Source: Chenopodium formosanum (lineage: Eukaryota > Streptophyta > Magnoliopsida > Caryophyllales > Amaranthaceae). From it: 64,000 bases of DNA. The stretch covers positions 34,613,501-34,677,500 of the forward strand of contig CM044865.1 of the NCBI GenBank assembly GCA_024500155.1, in the 5' to 3' direction. Below the pieces are notes generated by a model that did not search any database, had not been told where the DNA came from, and saw only the letters and a list, made by a program, of their open reading frames with translations. Below, one piece after another: positions 43,726 to 54,352 of this stretch. Each line of letters begins with the position of its first letter. Positions within the stretch are counted from its first letter, which is position 1. The translations under genes were made by a program, and so were the position numbers.

Positions 43726-46079
43726 ATGGCTAGACAACGAGGTTCCGGTTCACGGTCACGAGACGTTCGACTAAAGCATGATCCCGTAGAGGACGATGTC
43801 GAGCCGTCCACTACGCTTGGTCGACTCCCCGAGTGGGATGAGCGGAACTTGTACTTCTCTCCCGTCCATCATATTTTTGAGAGGGTGAGACGGGGTATCA
43901 CTGTTGGGAAGACGCGTTGTCATGGTTCCGGCTGTGATGGCTTGGGCGATCTGTACAAGATGTACATCGCCAGAGACGATCAGACGAGACTTCTATGGGA
44001 GTCTTGCGGTCTTACTGCGCTGTTTGAGACCTCCGAGGCAATGGTTGCCTCTAGCGGGGGTCACCATGTAGTTCGTGCTCTGGTGGAGTTCTTTTAGGAC
44101 ACCACCAACACTTTCCACTTTCCCTGGGGTGAGATGATGGTCACTCCTACCGACTTCAGTCTCATCACAGGACTAGAGTTTAGCTCCGTGCCACAGCCGT
44201 TCGACAGCGGGATCGACGTCTTCTCCCCTGAGGTCGAGGAGCTGTTTGGTCCGATTGCTATTCGGGCTCGAGCTGAGGTAGAGTCGACTCAGTTCAGCGT
44301 TAGGGGGATTCGCCGCTCGACTCTAGCAGCGGCTCTTGACGATGGTGAGACTACCCGGGAGCAGCAGGTGGACATCTTTGTACTTATCTTGCTGTCAAGG
44401 ACGTTCTCCCCTGACAAGGGTAGTAGGGCGCTGCTTTACTATCTTCCTGCCGTCCGCGATCTACACCGGATCGGGACTTATGACTGGGTCAGCTTGGCCA
44501 ATGCTGATTTCATTCGAGCGTTGAGGGACTCGTGTCGACATTGGTCCTTTGGGTCGAATGTTGCTTTGTCCAGCTTTTGGAGGGTCGTTGAGGTAAACCT
44601 TATTCCCTATAAAGTTTAGCTCTACATTTTTGCTAGCATTTATTGATAACTTTAGCTTCTTGTAGATTTGGTTCTACGAGTACTTCCCCTCAGCTGCGCC
44701 GGCGAGATCGTCGCCGCGCAGGTTTCCTGTTAGCGCTTCCTGGGGCAGCCGCCGTGTGGGGATTTCCACTTCCTATGTCCGAGATTGGATCATCTCGGTA
44801 TGATTCTATTCTTATTTGAAATTTTGAGATGCTTTAGATAGATTCTTGCTTGACCGACACTCTTTGCAGGAGCCTAAGGTGTTGTACCGACCGTGGGTCG
44901 ACCTGACAGTCCCTGGGTTAGCCGCGCACTATTCTGCTGAGCGTCGTTATTTCTTGGGGACTTATGGGGCGACTGCATACCTTGGAGAGAGGGTTTCTAT
45001 TCAGCATTCCTCCGATACATTTGTCGTTCCTGCTCCTCCACCACGTCACATGTTTAACGCCACGAGGTTGTTGAGCATGTCAGAGGGAGCTGATACCCCT
45101 TGGCGATCTTACACGATCCCTGGGCTATGCTATGGGGAGGAGCTACTGCCGTTGTTAGCTCCAGTTCCTGTACCTGCTAAGGATGTGGCGGTACGATTTT
45201 TCAGATTTTACCTTAAGTTAAGTAGCCCCCAAGTAATGCTTTACTGATTTTGTTTTTCCTTCTCAGAACGATGCTGCTGGGTTCGTGCCACCCTGTATGT
45301 CTATCCATTATCAGGGGACATATGGTCCGATTGAGGAGATGATTCCTCCGGCTCCTGGGGACGAGCGCTTTGTAGAGCGGTTGATTCCTCGCTACCAGAC
45401 TCGGGTAAGCTTGTTTGCTTGCAACTTTTGTCCATATATATTATCCATGTTTACTGACTTATTTCATTGACAGTTCTCACGCGAAGTGGTTTCTGCGATG
45501 GCACGATGCATAAATGCCTTCCGGAGCCAGATTGTCCGGATGAGAAACGTGGCTACCTGCCGTTGGAACGACGCCGTTCAGGAGGTAGTCTTCCCTTCAC
45601 ATGTTTTGAATTACCGCTTCTATTTTGCCTATTTCTGATTTCAATTTCTTTTGCAGGGTGAGCCCATTCCTTCTCGTACCCGCACGAGACCTGAGGTGCG
45701 GAGGGATCTGGCGAGGTCTAGCTCGAGACGTCGCCGCACTACTTCGGGAGGTCGGGGAGGTCGTTCTGAGGCTGCCCGTACCGAGGCAATAAAGGGCTCG
45801 GGTTCTTCTTTTGAGGGTGCACATGCTGAACCAGTAAGCCAAGGAGAGGCTACCTCGGCTCTTAGAGGTGGTGGGATGTACGAGGTTGGCTCGTCATCGC
45901 AGCAGCCTCCGCAGCCTCATCCTCAGGTTGATCTCGGGTGGACGGGTCCTACGTTGATCTTTCCTCCTCCCGCGGAGACTGGAGCTAATGCTGGAGCTGG
46001 AGCCGGAGCCGGTGGAGAGGTTACTCCTCGTACAGCGAAGTTTTATGCGATGATGGGTTTACGTCCCCCGGCGCCGTAG
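43726..46079 (+). pseudogene. Antisense plant mobile domain gene, copy in element C (nearly intact)
   Basis: Six coding exons with GT-AG borders: 43726-44592, 44666-44797, 44870-45190, 45267-45404, 45474-45584 and 45657-46079. The protein starts MARQRGSGSRSR and has the PMD core: FHFPWGEMMVTPTDFSLITG, LARTFSPDKG-like (LSRTFSPDKGSRALLYYLP), LHRIGTYDWVSLANADFIRAL, FWRVVEV and IWFYEYFP. Exon 3 (EPKVLYRPWVDLTVPGLAAHY) is complete, unlike in element I. The C-terminus is Arg/Ser/Gly-rich and Pro-rich. The one obvious lesion is a TAG at 44095-44097 (Leu position before DTTNTFHF). Splice sites are all canonical, so this copy decayed little or recently. Confidence 0.75.
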
Positions 46080-46292
46080 TTTATTCCTGTGCTTTTTATT
46101 ATTTATTTTGACTTTGTATAGAACTTTGCCTTTTAGTTAGACTCAATTTTTTAGTCATGTTTGTATATACATACTATTATGAGTTTATTTTATTTATCAT
46201 GTTTTTTTCATTTTTTATTATTATTATGTGCATGTTTGTGTGTGCAAGGAAATGTGACAAATGATTTTGCGCAAAAATTCCGTCATTTTTAT
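46080..46292 (+). other. Spacer after the PMD gene, left of LINE 1
   Basis: AT-rich spacer homologous to 25301-25490 of element I (TATTATGTGCATGTTTGTGT, then AAATTCCGTCATTTTTAT). It ends in the LINE target TTTTTAT at 46286-46292; the homology resumes at 51864. Confidence 0.7.
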
Positions 46293-46319
46293 ATATATTT
46301 TTTTTTTTTTTGGAAAATA

Positions 46320-47122
46320 TGAATTTTATTGCCAAAATAAGAAAGTTACAACTTACAAGAAGCTAAGCTGTAACAACACCAAACACCACAGACAAAAAAG
46401 GCTAAATCAACACCAACAGTCCAAGAATCTACCCAAACCACCTTCTAGGAAGGGTGCTTGAGAGAAACAAGGACACCTACTGGACTTGAGAGCTAGGACC
46501 AGACAAGAACATCTAAGACAAAACCAGCACAAAAAATAGACAAAAAGAGCAGCTGAAAACACCAAACCTAGCTTAAACGAGCAAACACAGAAACAAGAGC
46601 AGCTCAAAAATAAGAGAAAAACACCAAACTACCAGCTGCCAAAACAAAAAGGCAACATCAGCACCCATGCTGCAGCAAACTTGCTGTCAAACTTGCTGAC
46701 CAGAAACAGCAGCAAACTAGAAACAGTAACAGCAAACCAGAACAGCAGCAGCAGCACCTGAATCAGCAACTGCAGAAACAACAACAGTCTGCCAGAACAG
46801 CAACTGCAAAAACAGCAACAATGCAGCCAATGCCAAAGCACCTGAAAAACAGCTGCTACCCAGAAATAAAGCTGCAGCAAGCGGAAACAGTTGCTACAAA
46901 CTTCAGAAATCAGAACAGCAACAGCCATCTGGAACCAGAACATAGCAGCAAAACCTGTAAAAACAGCAACCAGAACCAGCTCCCTGTCATCCCAACTGAG
47001 CAAAAAGACTACACAATCAAGTACTTGCTTCCAGCTTGGATTCTACAAGCTGAATAAAAAATAATATCTCTAACTAGAACATCACCAGGCTTACAACCAC
47101 CAGTAAACAAAACTGCATTCCT
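46320..47122 (-). other. 3' UTR of LINE 1, CAG/CTG-rich
   Basis: On the plus strand this is a CAG/AAC-rich stretch (about 46530-46990). It yields spurious Gln/Asn- or Cys/Leu-rich frames on both strands that are not genes. The final segment before the poly(A) (GTTACAACTTACAAG on the plus strand) is shared with LINE 2. Confidence 0.65.
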
Positions 47123-50100
47123 CTATATCCAAATACCATAGACTGTTTTAGTGAAGGCCACCTGGATCACTTTGTTTTTCATTGTGGAACTTCTGCAGAT
47201 TTTCTTCAACCATTCAATCTCATCATTAAACTGCTGAACATGCTTGGAGACATGTAAAATACCCAGAACCTTGTTCCGAACATGCCTAGAGTACTCACAA
47301 TCAAAGAATAAGTGTTGAACACTTTTATTACTATTCAAGCAAAAGAAACACCCTGGATCACAAGAAATGTGCCATTGAAGCAACCTATCCTTAGTAACGA
47401 GCCTATCCCACAGAGCTAGCCACAAGATAAACACACTTTTAGGAGTTGCCAAGTTATGACAAATGATCCTCTTCCAAGGAACCTTAGAGACTTGAGGCCT
47501 AATAGCAGCATAAAGCTTCTTGATTTTCATCTTATTGCCTTGTATGAAACCATCCCATCCCCCTTGATCATTCACAATATCTCTACAACTTAGGATTTTC
47601 TTCAAAAACCATGAGCATTTAGCAGGGATAGGAGTGGTCCAATAATCTTTATGCTTGAAATAATAAATATGGACCCACTTAACCCAAAGATTATCAGCCT
47701 TGTGAGCAATATCCCAAAGTAACTTAGTGACAGCTGCCTTATTCCACTCAGGGAGAGAAAGCAAATTCCAGCCACCACAGACTTTAGGAAGACAGACATA
47801 ATTCCATGTAGCCAAAGATTTCCTATCCGGAGTAGAGGAGCCAGTCCAAAGAAAGCATCTGAATCTAGCCTCAATCTCTTTCATAATTTTCTTTGGTAAG
47901 ATAAAGATTTGAGCCCAATATGTCTAAATACCAAACAGCACACTCTTAACCAACTGGAGCCTCCCAGCATAAGACAAGTGTTTAGCCATCCACCCTTGAA
48001 TTCTAGCAGTCACTTTCTCCACCAAATGCCTACACTGAGCAATTGTAAGCTTCTTAGAAGAGAGAGGGACCCCAAGATATCTAAAAGGAATAGAACCTTG
48101 AGAAACACCAAGAAGCTCTTTAAGATCTTCCTGAACATCAATAAAAACTTCTCCAAAGTAGACTTCACTTTTATCAAGATTAGCAAAAAGACCAGAAGCA
48201 CCAGAAAATTTTAAGAAAGCTTGGAAGAGAAGCTTGACAGAAACACTATCAGCTTTACAAAACATCAACAAATCATCAGCAAACATCATATGAGTAAGGT
48301 TTAACTTTTCACATCTAGGATGAAAGTTAAAATCAGGAGTTAACCTAAGCTCATCAAGGCATCTGGACAGGTATTCCATACCAATAGCAAAAAGAAAATG
48401 AGACATAGGATCACCTTGCCTTAAACCTTTCCTAGCTTCAAAGGGAGGGGCAGAGAAACCATTGATAAGAATAGAATAAGAGACAGAAGTAAGACTGGTC
48501 CAGTTCCAGGTAATAAACCTTTGAGGAAAACCAAGCTCCTGCATAACAGTAATCAAGAATCCCCACTCAACTAAGTCATAGGCTTTCTTTAGATCCACCT
48601 TAACCATGCATCTAGGTGAAATAAATTTATGATCATAGCCTTTGATTAACTCAGTTGCAAGAAGGATATTGTCTCCAATGTGCTTGCCTGGAATAAAACC
48701 TGCTTAAGCATCATCAATGACCTCACCAATGACAGCAGCAAGCCTAGCAGTTATGACCTTAGAAATAAGCTTATAAACCACAGTGCAATAAGCTATAGGT
48801 CTAAAATCCTTAACATGAGAAGCAATAGGGATTTTAGGAACAAGAGTGATAGTTGTACAATTCCATTGCTTAGGTAAGATCCCTTTTGTAAAGAAATCAA
48901 TAACACTTGCATAAATATCATCTTTCACAATATGCCAAGCTCTCTTAAAGAAAAAGGAGTTAAAGCCATCAATACTAGGAGCTTTAGTGCTATCAATTCC
49001 CTTAAGGGCAACATCAATTTCAGCATGAGAAACAGGCTGAATGAGATAGCTCTGAGATACAAAGCTAAGCTGTTTACCTCTCCTCATAGTAACAAGATCA
49101 ACAGCAGGAAGCCAAGGAGCCTTAGTCCCTAAAAGAAACTTATAGAAAGAAATAATCTCATGAGAAATAGAATCGGGGTCCTTAAGAAAAACCTGGTTAG
49201 AATAAAAAATAGAGTCAATTCTGTTCCTTGCTTGCCTATTCTTCATCACTGAGAAAAAATAATGGGAATTGCCATCTGCAAGCTTAATCCAGTTGATCCT
49301 AGACTTTTGTTTGAAGATGCTTTCTTGAATATCATTCCAGTGTTTGACAACCTTAATAGCATCAGATTCTTTTGCATATAAATCCAAATCATCAGGATTC
49401 TGAGCCATGAAGTTCTAAATTCCAGCAAGTTCAGCATTAGCTTGATCAATCTTCTCAGCAATATTGCCAAACTGCTTGCTATTAAGAGACTTGATACTAG
49501 ACTTCACAGAATTAAGCTTCTGCCAGACAGAACTACCTGAACACCAAGCCTAAGAAACAGTATTAAGGAAATCAGGATGATCAGCAATACAGTTGAGAAA
49601 TCTGAAAGGTCTACCTTTCCCTGTAGGAGCAGGACAAATATCCAAAAGAATTGGACTATGGTCAGATAAAGAAGGGGGAAGATAGACAATTTCAACATGA
49701 CAATGAGAGTCCAACCAAGCTTGGTTACCAAAGACTATATCAATCCTAGAAAGAGTTCTAGGACCAGTGTGAGCCTTATTTGACCAAGAGTAGAAGGCTC
49801 CTTTGCTCTTGACCTCAGTGAGGTCTAAATCATCAACCAAACTCTGGAAATCTCTAGTCTCATAATTAGTATCATCAGTACCATGAAGCCTATTTGAAGT
49901 ATGAAGAACAGAGTTAAAGTCACCAGCACATAGCCAAGGAGAATGCTGAATAGAGATGTTCCTATTCCCTTCCCACATAGGAAGCCTATCATGAATAGAA
50001 TGAAGCCCATAGATAACAGTGAGATGAATTTGAGTAGAAAGATCCTTAGAAAGGACACAACAATGTATAAACTGCTCATGAATCTTTAAGACATTGACAG

Positions 50101-50335
50101 TTACTCTATCTGCATTCCAACCAAGCTAAATCCTCCCTTTAGGAGAATGATCATAATTGCACACCAAAACCCAAGCAAAGCCAAACTTCTTTTGGTAACT
50201 GAAAACATTTTTTTATTTGGCTTTTGTTTCTAGAAGGCCAATAACATCAACTGAATGAGAATGAAGCAACCTTTTTACAGAGGCAACTTTGCCAGGGTCA
50301 TTCAGGCCCCTGACATTCCAAATAGAGTAAATCAT
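47123..50335 (-). pseudogene. ORF2 of LINE 1 (endonuclease, RT, zf-RVT)
   Basis: Starts at ATG 50335-50333, overlapping the ORF1 stop (TAATG). The endonuclease region has IWNVRGLNDPGK-type sequence, LCAGDFNSVLHTSNR, FYSWSNKAHTGPRTLSRIDI and PPSLSDHSPILLD. The RT region has APSIDGFNSFFFKRAW, PKQWNCTTITLVPKI and HMMFADDLLMF with the catalytic Asp pair. The C-terminal zf-RVT has WKRIICHNLATPKS and CDPGCFFCLN...HLFFDCEYSR. Stops or shifts occur near 50195, 49540, 49409, 48703 and 47905, so the gene is dead. Confidence 0.8.
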
Positions 50336-51762
50336 TACACCAATGGAGGATTAACCTCACCCCCGCTTGGATTTATAGTGAAACCACCTACACCATCCAT
50401 TTCATTTGCAAATAAAGCAACAAAAGCATTAGAGGTAAAAGCAGGCTGATTAAGCCTAGTTTGCTGGCCTTTTGTCTTCCTTCCAACTATTCTCCACCCC
50501 TCATCTGAGTTTTGAGAAGTATGAACCTGTGGAGTGATAACAGATCGCCCATGAACAGAAGCATCAACATCAACAAAAGGAGCAGGAGCTTGACTAGGCT
50601 TAGGAACCCATGCCTGCTTTTGCTTAGGAGCAACAGGAGCTGGCTGCTTATGAACCTGCTTAGGCTTAGTAGGAGCAGGTTTATTAGAGAAATCATGGCC
50701 AACCTTGTTGCATTTAGAGCAGAAAGGTGGAGCCCACTCATACACTACCTTGAGCTCCAGCAGTTCCTTTGAGGGACTCTTAACCAGAACAGATTTAGGA
50801 ATAGGCTTTGTAACATCAATTTCAATTAGAACCCTAGCAAAAGACACTCTAAGCTGTCTAGTAGTACACTCATCAGCACAAATTGGCACTCCAAGCAAAC
50901 TGCCATTATGGCTAAGAGTATCAGATCCCCAATAATTAAGTGGGAGATTAGGAAACTTAATCCAGAGAGGAACAGTTCTCAGTATTTCAGCATTAAAATC
51001 AAATTTAGGACACCAAGGCTTAACTATTTCTGGTTTTCCAAGGAACATATGAGGACCAGAACAAAGTATAGTATCTTTATCATAACTAGAACACAGATTA
51101 ATGATAAAGTACCCATCTTCATGCCAATAAACCTCTGGTGTCTGCATATCACTTCATTGTTGGGCAATAAAACGAAGAACATCAGCAATAGTAGGATAAT
51201 AGCCAACCACATAGAAAACTAAAGCATTAGACCACTTTTTATTACCTGCATCAAGCTCAGATTCTTGCAGTTGAGCAACTTGCTTCCCATCCTGAACTTT
51301 CGGAGCAACATAGGACAGAGGAGCTCCTTTAGCAGTCAGTTTTCCAGAGAAGGGAACAGCTCGATCCTCACCATCTTTATATAAGTTCTACTCCGGGGAA
51401 GGTATAGAATGATAAACGGGAACTATCTGCTCAGATCAATGCCCAGATCCTCCAGCAACCAATGGAACAGTAAACCCAGAAACCATAGGTACTATTCTAT
51501 TGAAAAACATCGAATCTGGCCTAGAAGTTGCTTCAGTAAATAGAGCAATAATCTCAGCATCACTTCTGGGAATAACACCACATGTTAGATGCACCAATGC
51601 CGGCGCCGGAGTAACCAGCTCATCCACCTCTTGAATCGGACTAGGAACAAATGAAGTGCCTGATTTCCTCAAATTCTGCAAAATTGTGTCTAAAGATTCA
51701 TGAGTATTCTTCTGTTGTACTACTTTAGGTGTAGAAGTGTTCTGTTTCTTCTTCTTAGCCAT
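50335..51762 (-). pseudogene. ORF1 of LINE 1 (DUF4283, CCHC-like)
   Basis: Starts at ATG 51762 (MAKKKKQNTSTPKVVQQK, very basic). The middle part carries a DUF4283 RNA-binding-type region (KWSNALVFYVVGYYPTIADV, YWHEDGYFIINL, TVPLWIKFPNLPLNYWG) and ends in a zinc-knuckle-like CSKCNKVGHDFSN, where the last Cys is replaced. A Pro/Gln/Lys-rich tail follows. Stops near 51433, 51390 and 51153 break it. The stop codon overlaps the ORF2 ATG. Confidence 0.75.
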
Positions 51763-51870
51763 CGGATTTCAATATTGATTAAAAAAACCGATCAAAGTTG
51801 AAGAACCATGGAGAAGAGAGAGAAGAGAGAAAGTCAATGAAAGTCCAACCTCTAACCCTACCTTTTTTAT

Positions 51871-52316
51871 TATTGATGGAGGGTATCTGACTTTCTCCCT
51901 CAAAAAGAAAAAAATGAAAAAAAGGAAAAGTCAAATAAAATATTGGATTTATAAAAACTTGGAAATAAGTCTAAAAAATAATATAATTAATATAATAGCT
52001 ATATTAATTAAAAAAAGAATAAATGAATATTTAGAAAAAGATAAGGAAGCCGTAAAGTCATTAGCAGACTCGAATTAAGTTAAAAACGCGGTGTTTAAAA
52101 AGCGCGTACGATGAGGCAAATTGGCGCCAGCTCGCGCCACGCGTTTTGGTGTAGCACCAGGCGCTACACTTAGCGTTTGGCGCTAGGCTCTGGCATTAGG
52201 CGCCAATAGTAGCGTTTGGCGCTAAAGATTTTGTGGATAAATAGCCCCCTGTCCAGCCGATTCTCTTCATAATTTCAGCAGATAAAATATTTCTTAGCTT
52301 TTAGAAAAATAATATC
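51871..52316 (+). promoter_or_regulatory. Spacer and promoter of the DUF7745-like gene (element C)
   Basis: Homologue of 25520-26019. It has the 11-bp AT-rich stem around loop ATAGC (near 51983-52010), a GGCGCC cluster at about 52120-52230 including GTGTAGC...GCGCTACAC, and a weakened TATA (GATAAATAG, 52236-52244). Confidence 0.5.
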
Positions 52317-53823
52317 ATATCTCTAGTCACCAAAACTTTTACCAATAACACCATGAATGGTATCAGTCTCTTAATGCCAAAGAAAGAAAATAATTAGCTG
52401 TGTTTCACTTGGGGGGTATTTATGGTATCAAAGGGGTATATCTTGACTTAGATTTTATTCATACCGCTCTAGAATATTGGGATGTAGATACCCATTTCTT
52501 TAGAATAGGGTATGATGAAATTAGCCCTTTGCCGGAAGAATTTGGTGCTATTTTAGGTTTCCCTGCAATAGATCTTGTAGTAATCCCTAGAATAGATGCA
52601 TATTATTATAAGGATTTTGAACGTTTCTTCAATTTAAAAGACAGAGATTTATCAAAAATAGTAGATGGTAATATAGTTAATCTGAAAGAATTTGCTCGCC
52701 ATTATTGTGATAGACCTTATTCTGAATCCTTCCATGTTTATAAAAGAAGGGCTTTCTTGTTTTGCATGCTTAATCAATTAGTGGTAAAAATAATCAGGGT
52801 CAATCAATTATAACCACTATATTTGAACAAATTGAATCAGGGAGGAATCCAACGCCTTTAATAGTTGGAGAGACTGTGCTTAGTCTTGATGAATTAAAGA
52901 GGAATCCAAAAGCACCTTTTTGGGGTTCTCCAATTTTATTACAGGTAGAAAAATAATATTTTTAATTACAGAAATCATAAATATATTTTTGTATAGTAAT
53001 ATTAATTTATTTGCATTGCAATTTTTTTACAAATGTGGCTAATGGAAAGACTGGAGTTAATTAGCCGTCCTGACAACATTGAGAAGTATACTCCAAATTG
53101 CTTCGTGAGGAGGAAGAAACGCTTCTCTAAGATGGGGCGCCATGAATGGAAGAAGGTCTTTGAATCCTGCAATTTTGCCATCAAGTGGGTCATCCCTTGG
53201 TGGAAAATAGAAAGGATGGTTGGTGTCAACAAGCAACCTTTCTGCCGTCTTCCAAGCTTGTCCCGTAAGACTTTTTACTATCCCTGCAGGGTAAAAAGAC
53301 AATACGGCCTACTTCAGACTATTCCTTCCGGTGATCTTCGTTGTCCCTACGAGTTCCCTGTCTCCCAGGAAGTAGACAAGTTTGATGCTTATTGGAGCGC
53401 TAGACCTTTATGGGAAGTAATCACCCAAAAGGTTCCTCCTTCCTTGCCCAATGATGTGAAAAAGTGGCTTCTGAAAAAACCTTCAAAGGATGTGAAGAAA
53501 AATCAGAGCAAAACTGATGTGAAGAGTCATCTAGGTGACATGGTGATCCCTGTTAAGGAACGCTTAGGTGAAAGAATTGAGTTCAAAACACCTACAATGC
53601 CTAGGAAGAAGAGCACTACAAAAGATAAGGGAAAAAGGAAAGCAGACATCACAGAAAGAAAGCTTGGGTAGAAAAGAAGCATGGAGTCCTAGCCGAGGGG
53701 GAAACTATTTACTCCAAGATTGAATGTAAATCCTCTAAAGGATGCCTACTAGCTAAGGTTATGGATGAGGAGGAAGAAGCAGACAAAAATTGGAAAAGGG
53801 CTAAGAAAGAGAAAGAAGATTAA
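52317..53823 (+). pseudogene. Antisense DUF7745-like gene, copy in element C
   Basis: Same two-exon gene as in element I. Exon 1 about 52317-52944, intron 52945-53032, exon 2 53033-53823. Lesions differ from the other copy: ATG changed to ATA at 52317-52319, a frameshift near 52350, another near 52785, and the acceptor ACAG changed to ACAA before exon 2. The Trp codon that is a stop in element I is intact here (ALEYWDVDTHF). Exon 2 is well preserved (ELISRPDNIEKYTPNCFVRR, VSQEVDKFDAYWSARPLWEV), with a frame change only near the Lys-rich tail. Confidence 0.6.
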
Positions 53824-54352
53824 AAGCATTGCTTAATTTCCAATTATTAGACTTAGTATATATTTTTTTTATTTAAAGTTAATTTTTTTTAAGCTTTATT
53901 AATTCCATTAATAATGTAATTTATTTTATTAATGAAATTCCAGCTTTTAATTAAATTATTTACTTTAAATTTATTTTATTAAAGTAATGAAAACCGAAAA
54001 AATTAATTTTCGAGAAATTTTTTCGAGTACGGAAGTCAAAAATTATCCGAAAAACACCGAAATATTCCCAGACTGTTAAATGTAAATTGGCGCCACCGAT
54101 CGGCGACTAGCGCCGGATGTGGGAGTCTGGCGTCAGGCGATGGATGCGGTTGTCTGGCGCTAACGGTCATCGGCTGGCGCCAGAGTTTTTTCTGTGACGC
54201 CGATGTTCCATCGATCTTCTGTCGAATTTTAAATTAATTCTGGGATGCGAGATTTTTGAAAAAATAAAGTGGCCGCACCCGTAAAGGGTTGCCTACGTAT
54301 CCTTTCTTAAGGAATCAGGCCAAACGTAGCTCTCTTGAGTGTCCTACTCAAG
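53824..54352. other. Convergent spacer of element C with GGCGCC cluster
   Basis: Homologue of 27521-28050. GGCGCC/GGCGCT cluster at about 54085-54200; the conserved block from about 54267 with the stem CTTGAGT (54334-54340) / ACTCAAG (54346-54352) right after the pol stop. Confidence 0.55.

Larger units (their letters stand above)
46293..51863 (-). mobile_element. LINE 1: full-length plant L1-type LINE
   Basis: About 5.6 kb, minus strand. The poly(A) tail appears as a T run at about 46298-46311. ORF1 has DUF4283 and a CCHC-type knuckle; ORF2 has endonuclease, RT and zf-RVT. A 7-bp target duplication TTTTTAT flanks it (46286-46292 and 51864-51870). A roughly 100-bp 5' UTR precedes ORF1, so the copy looks full length. 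It inserted in the spacer between the antisense genes of element C. ORFs contain several stops. Confidence 0.85.
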
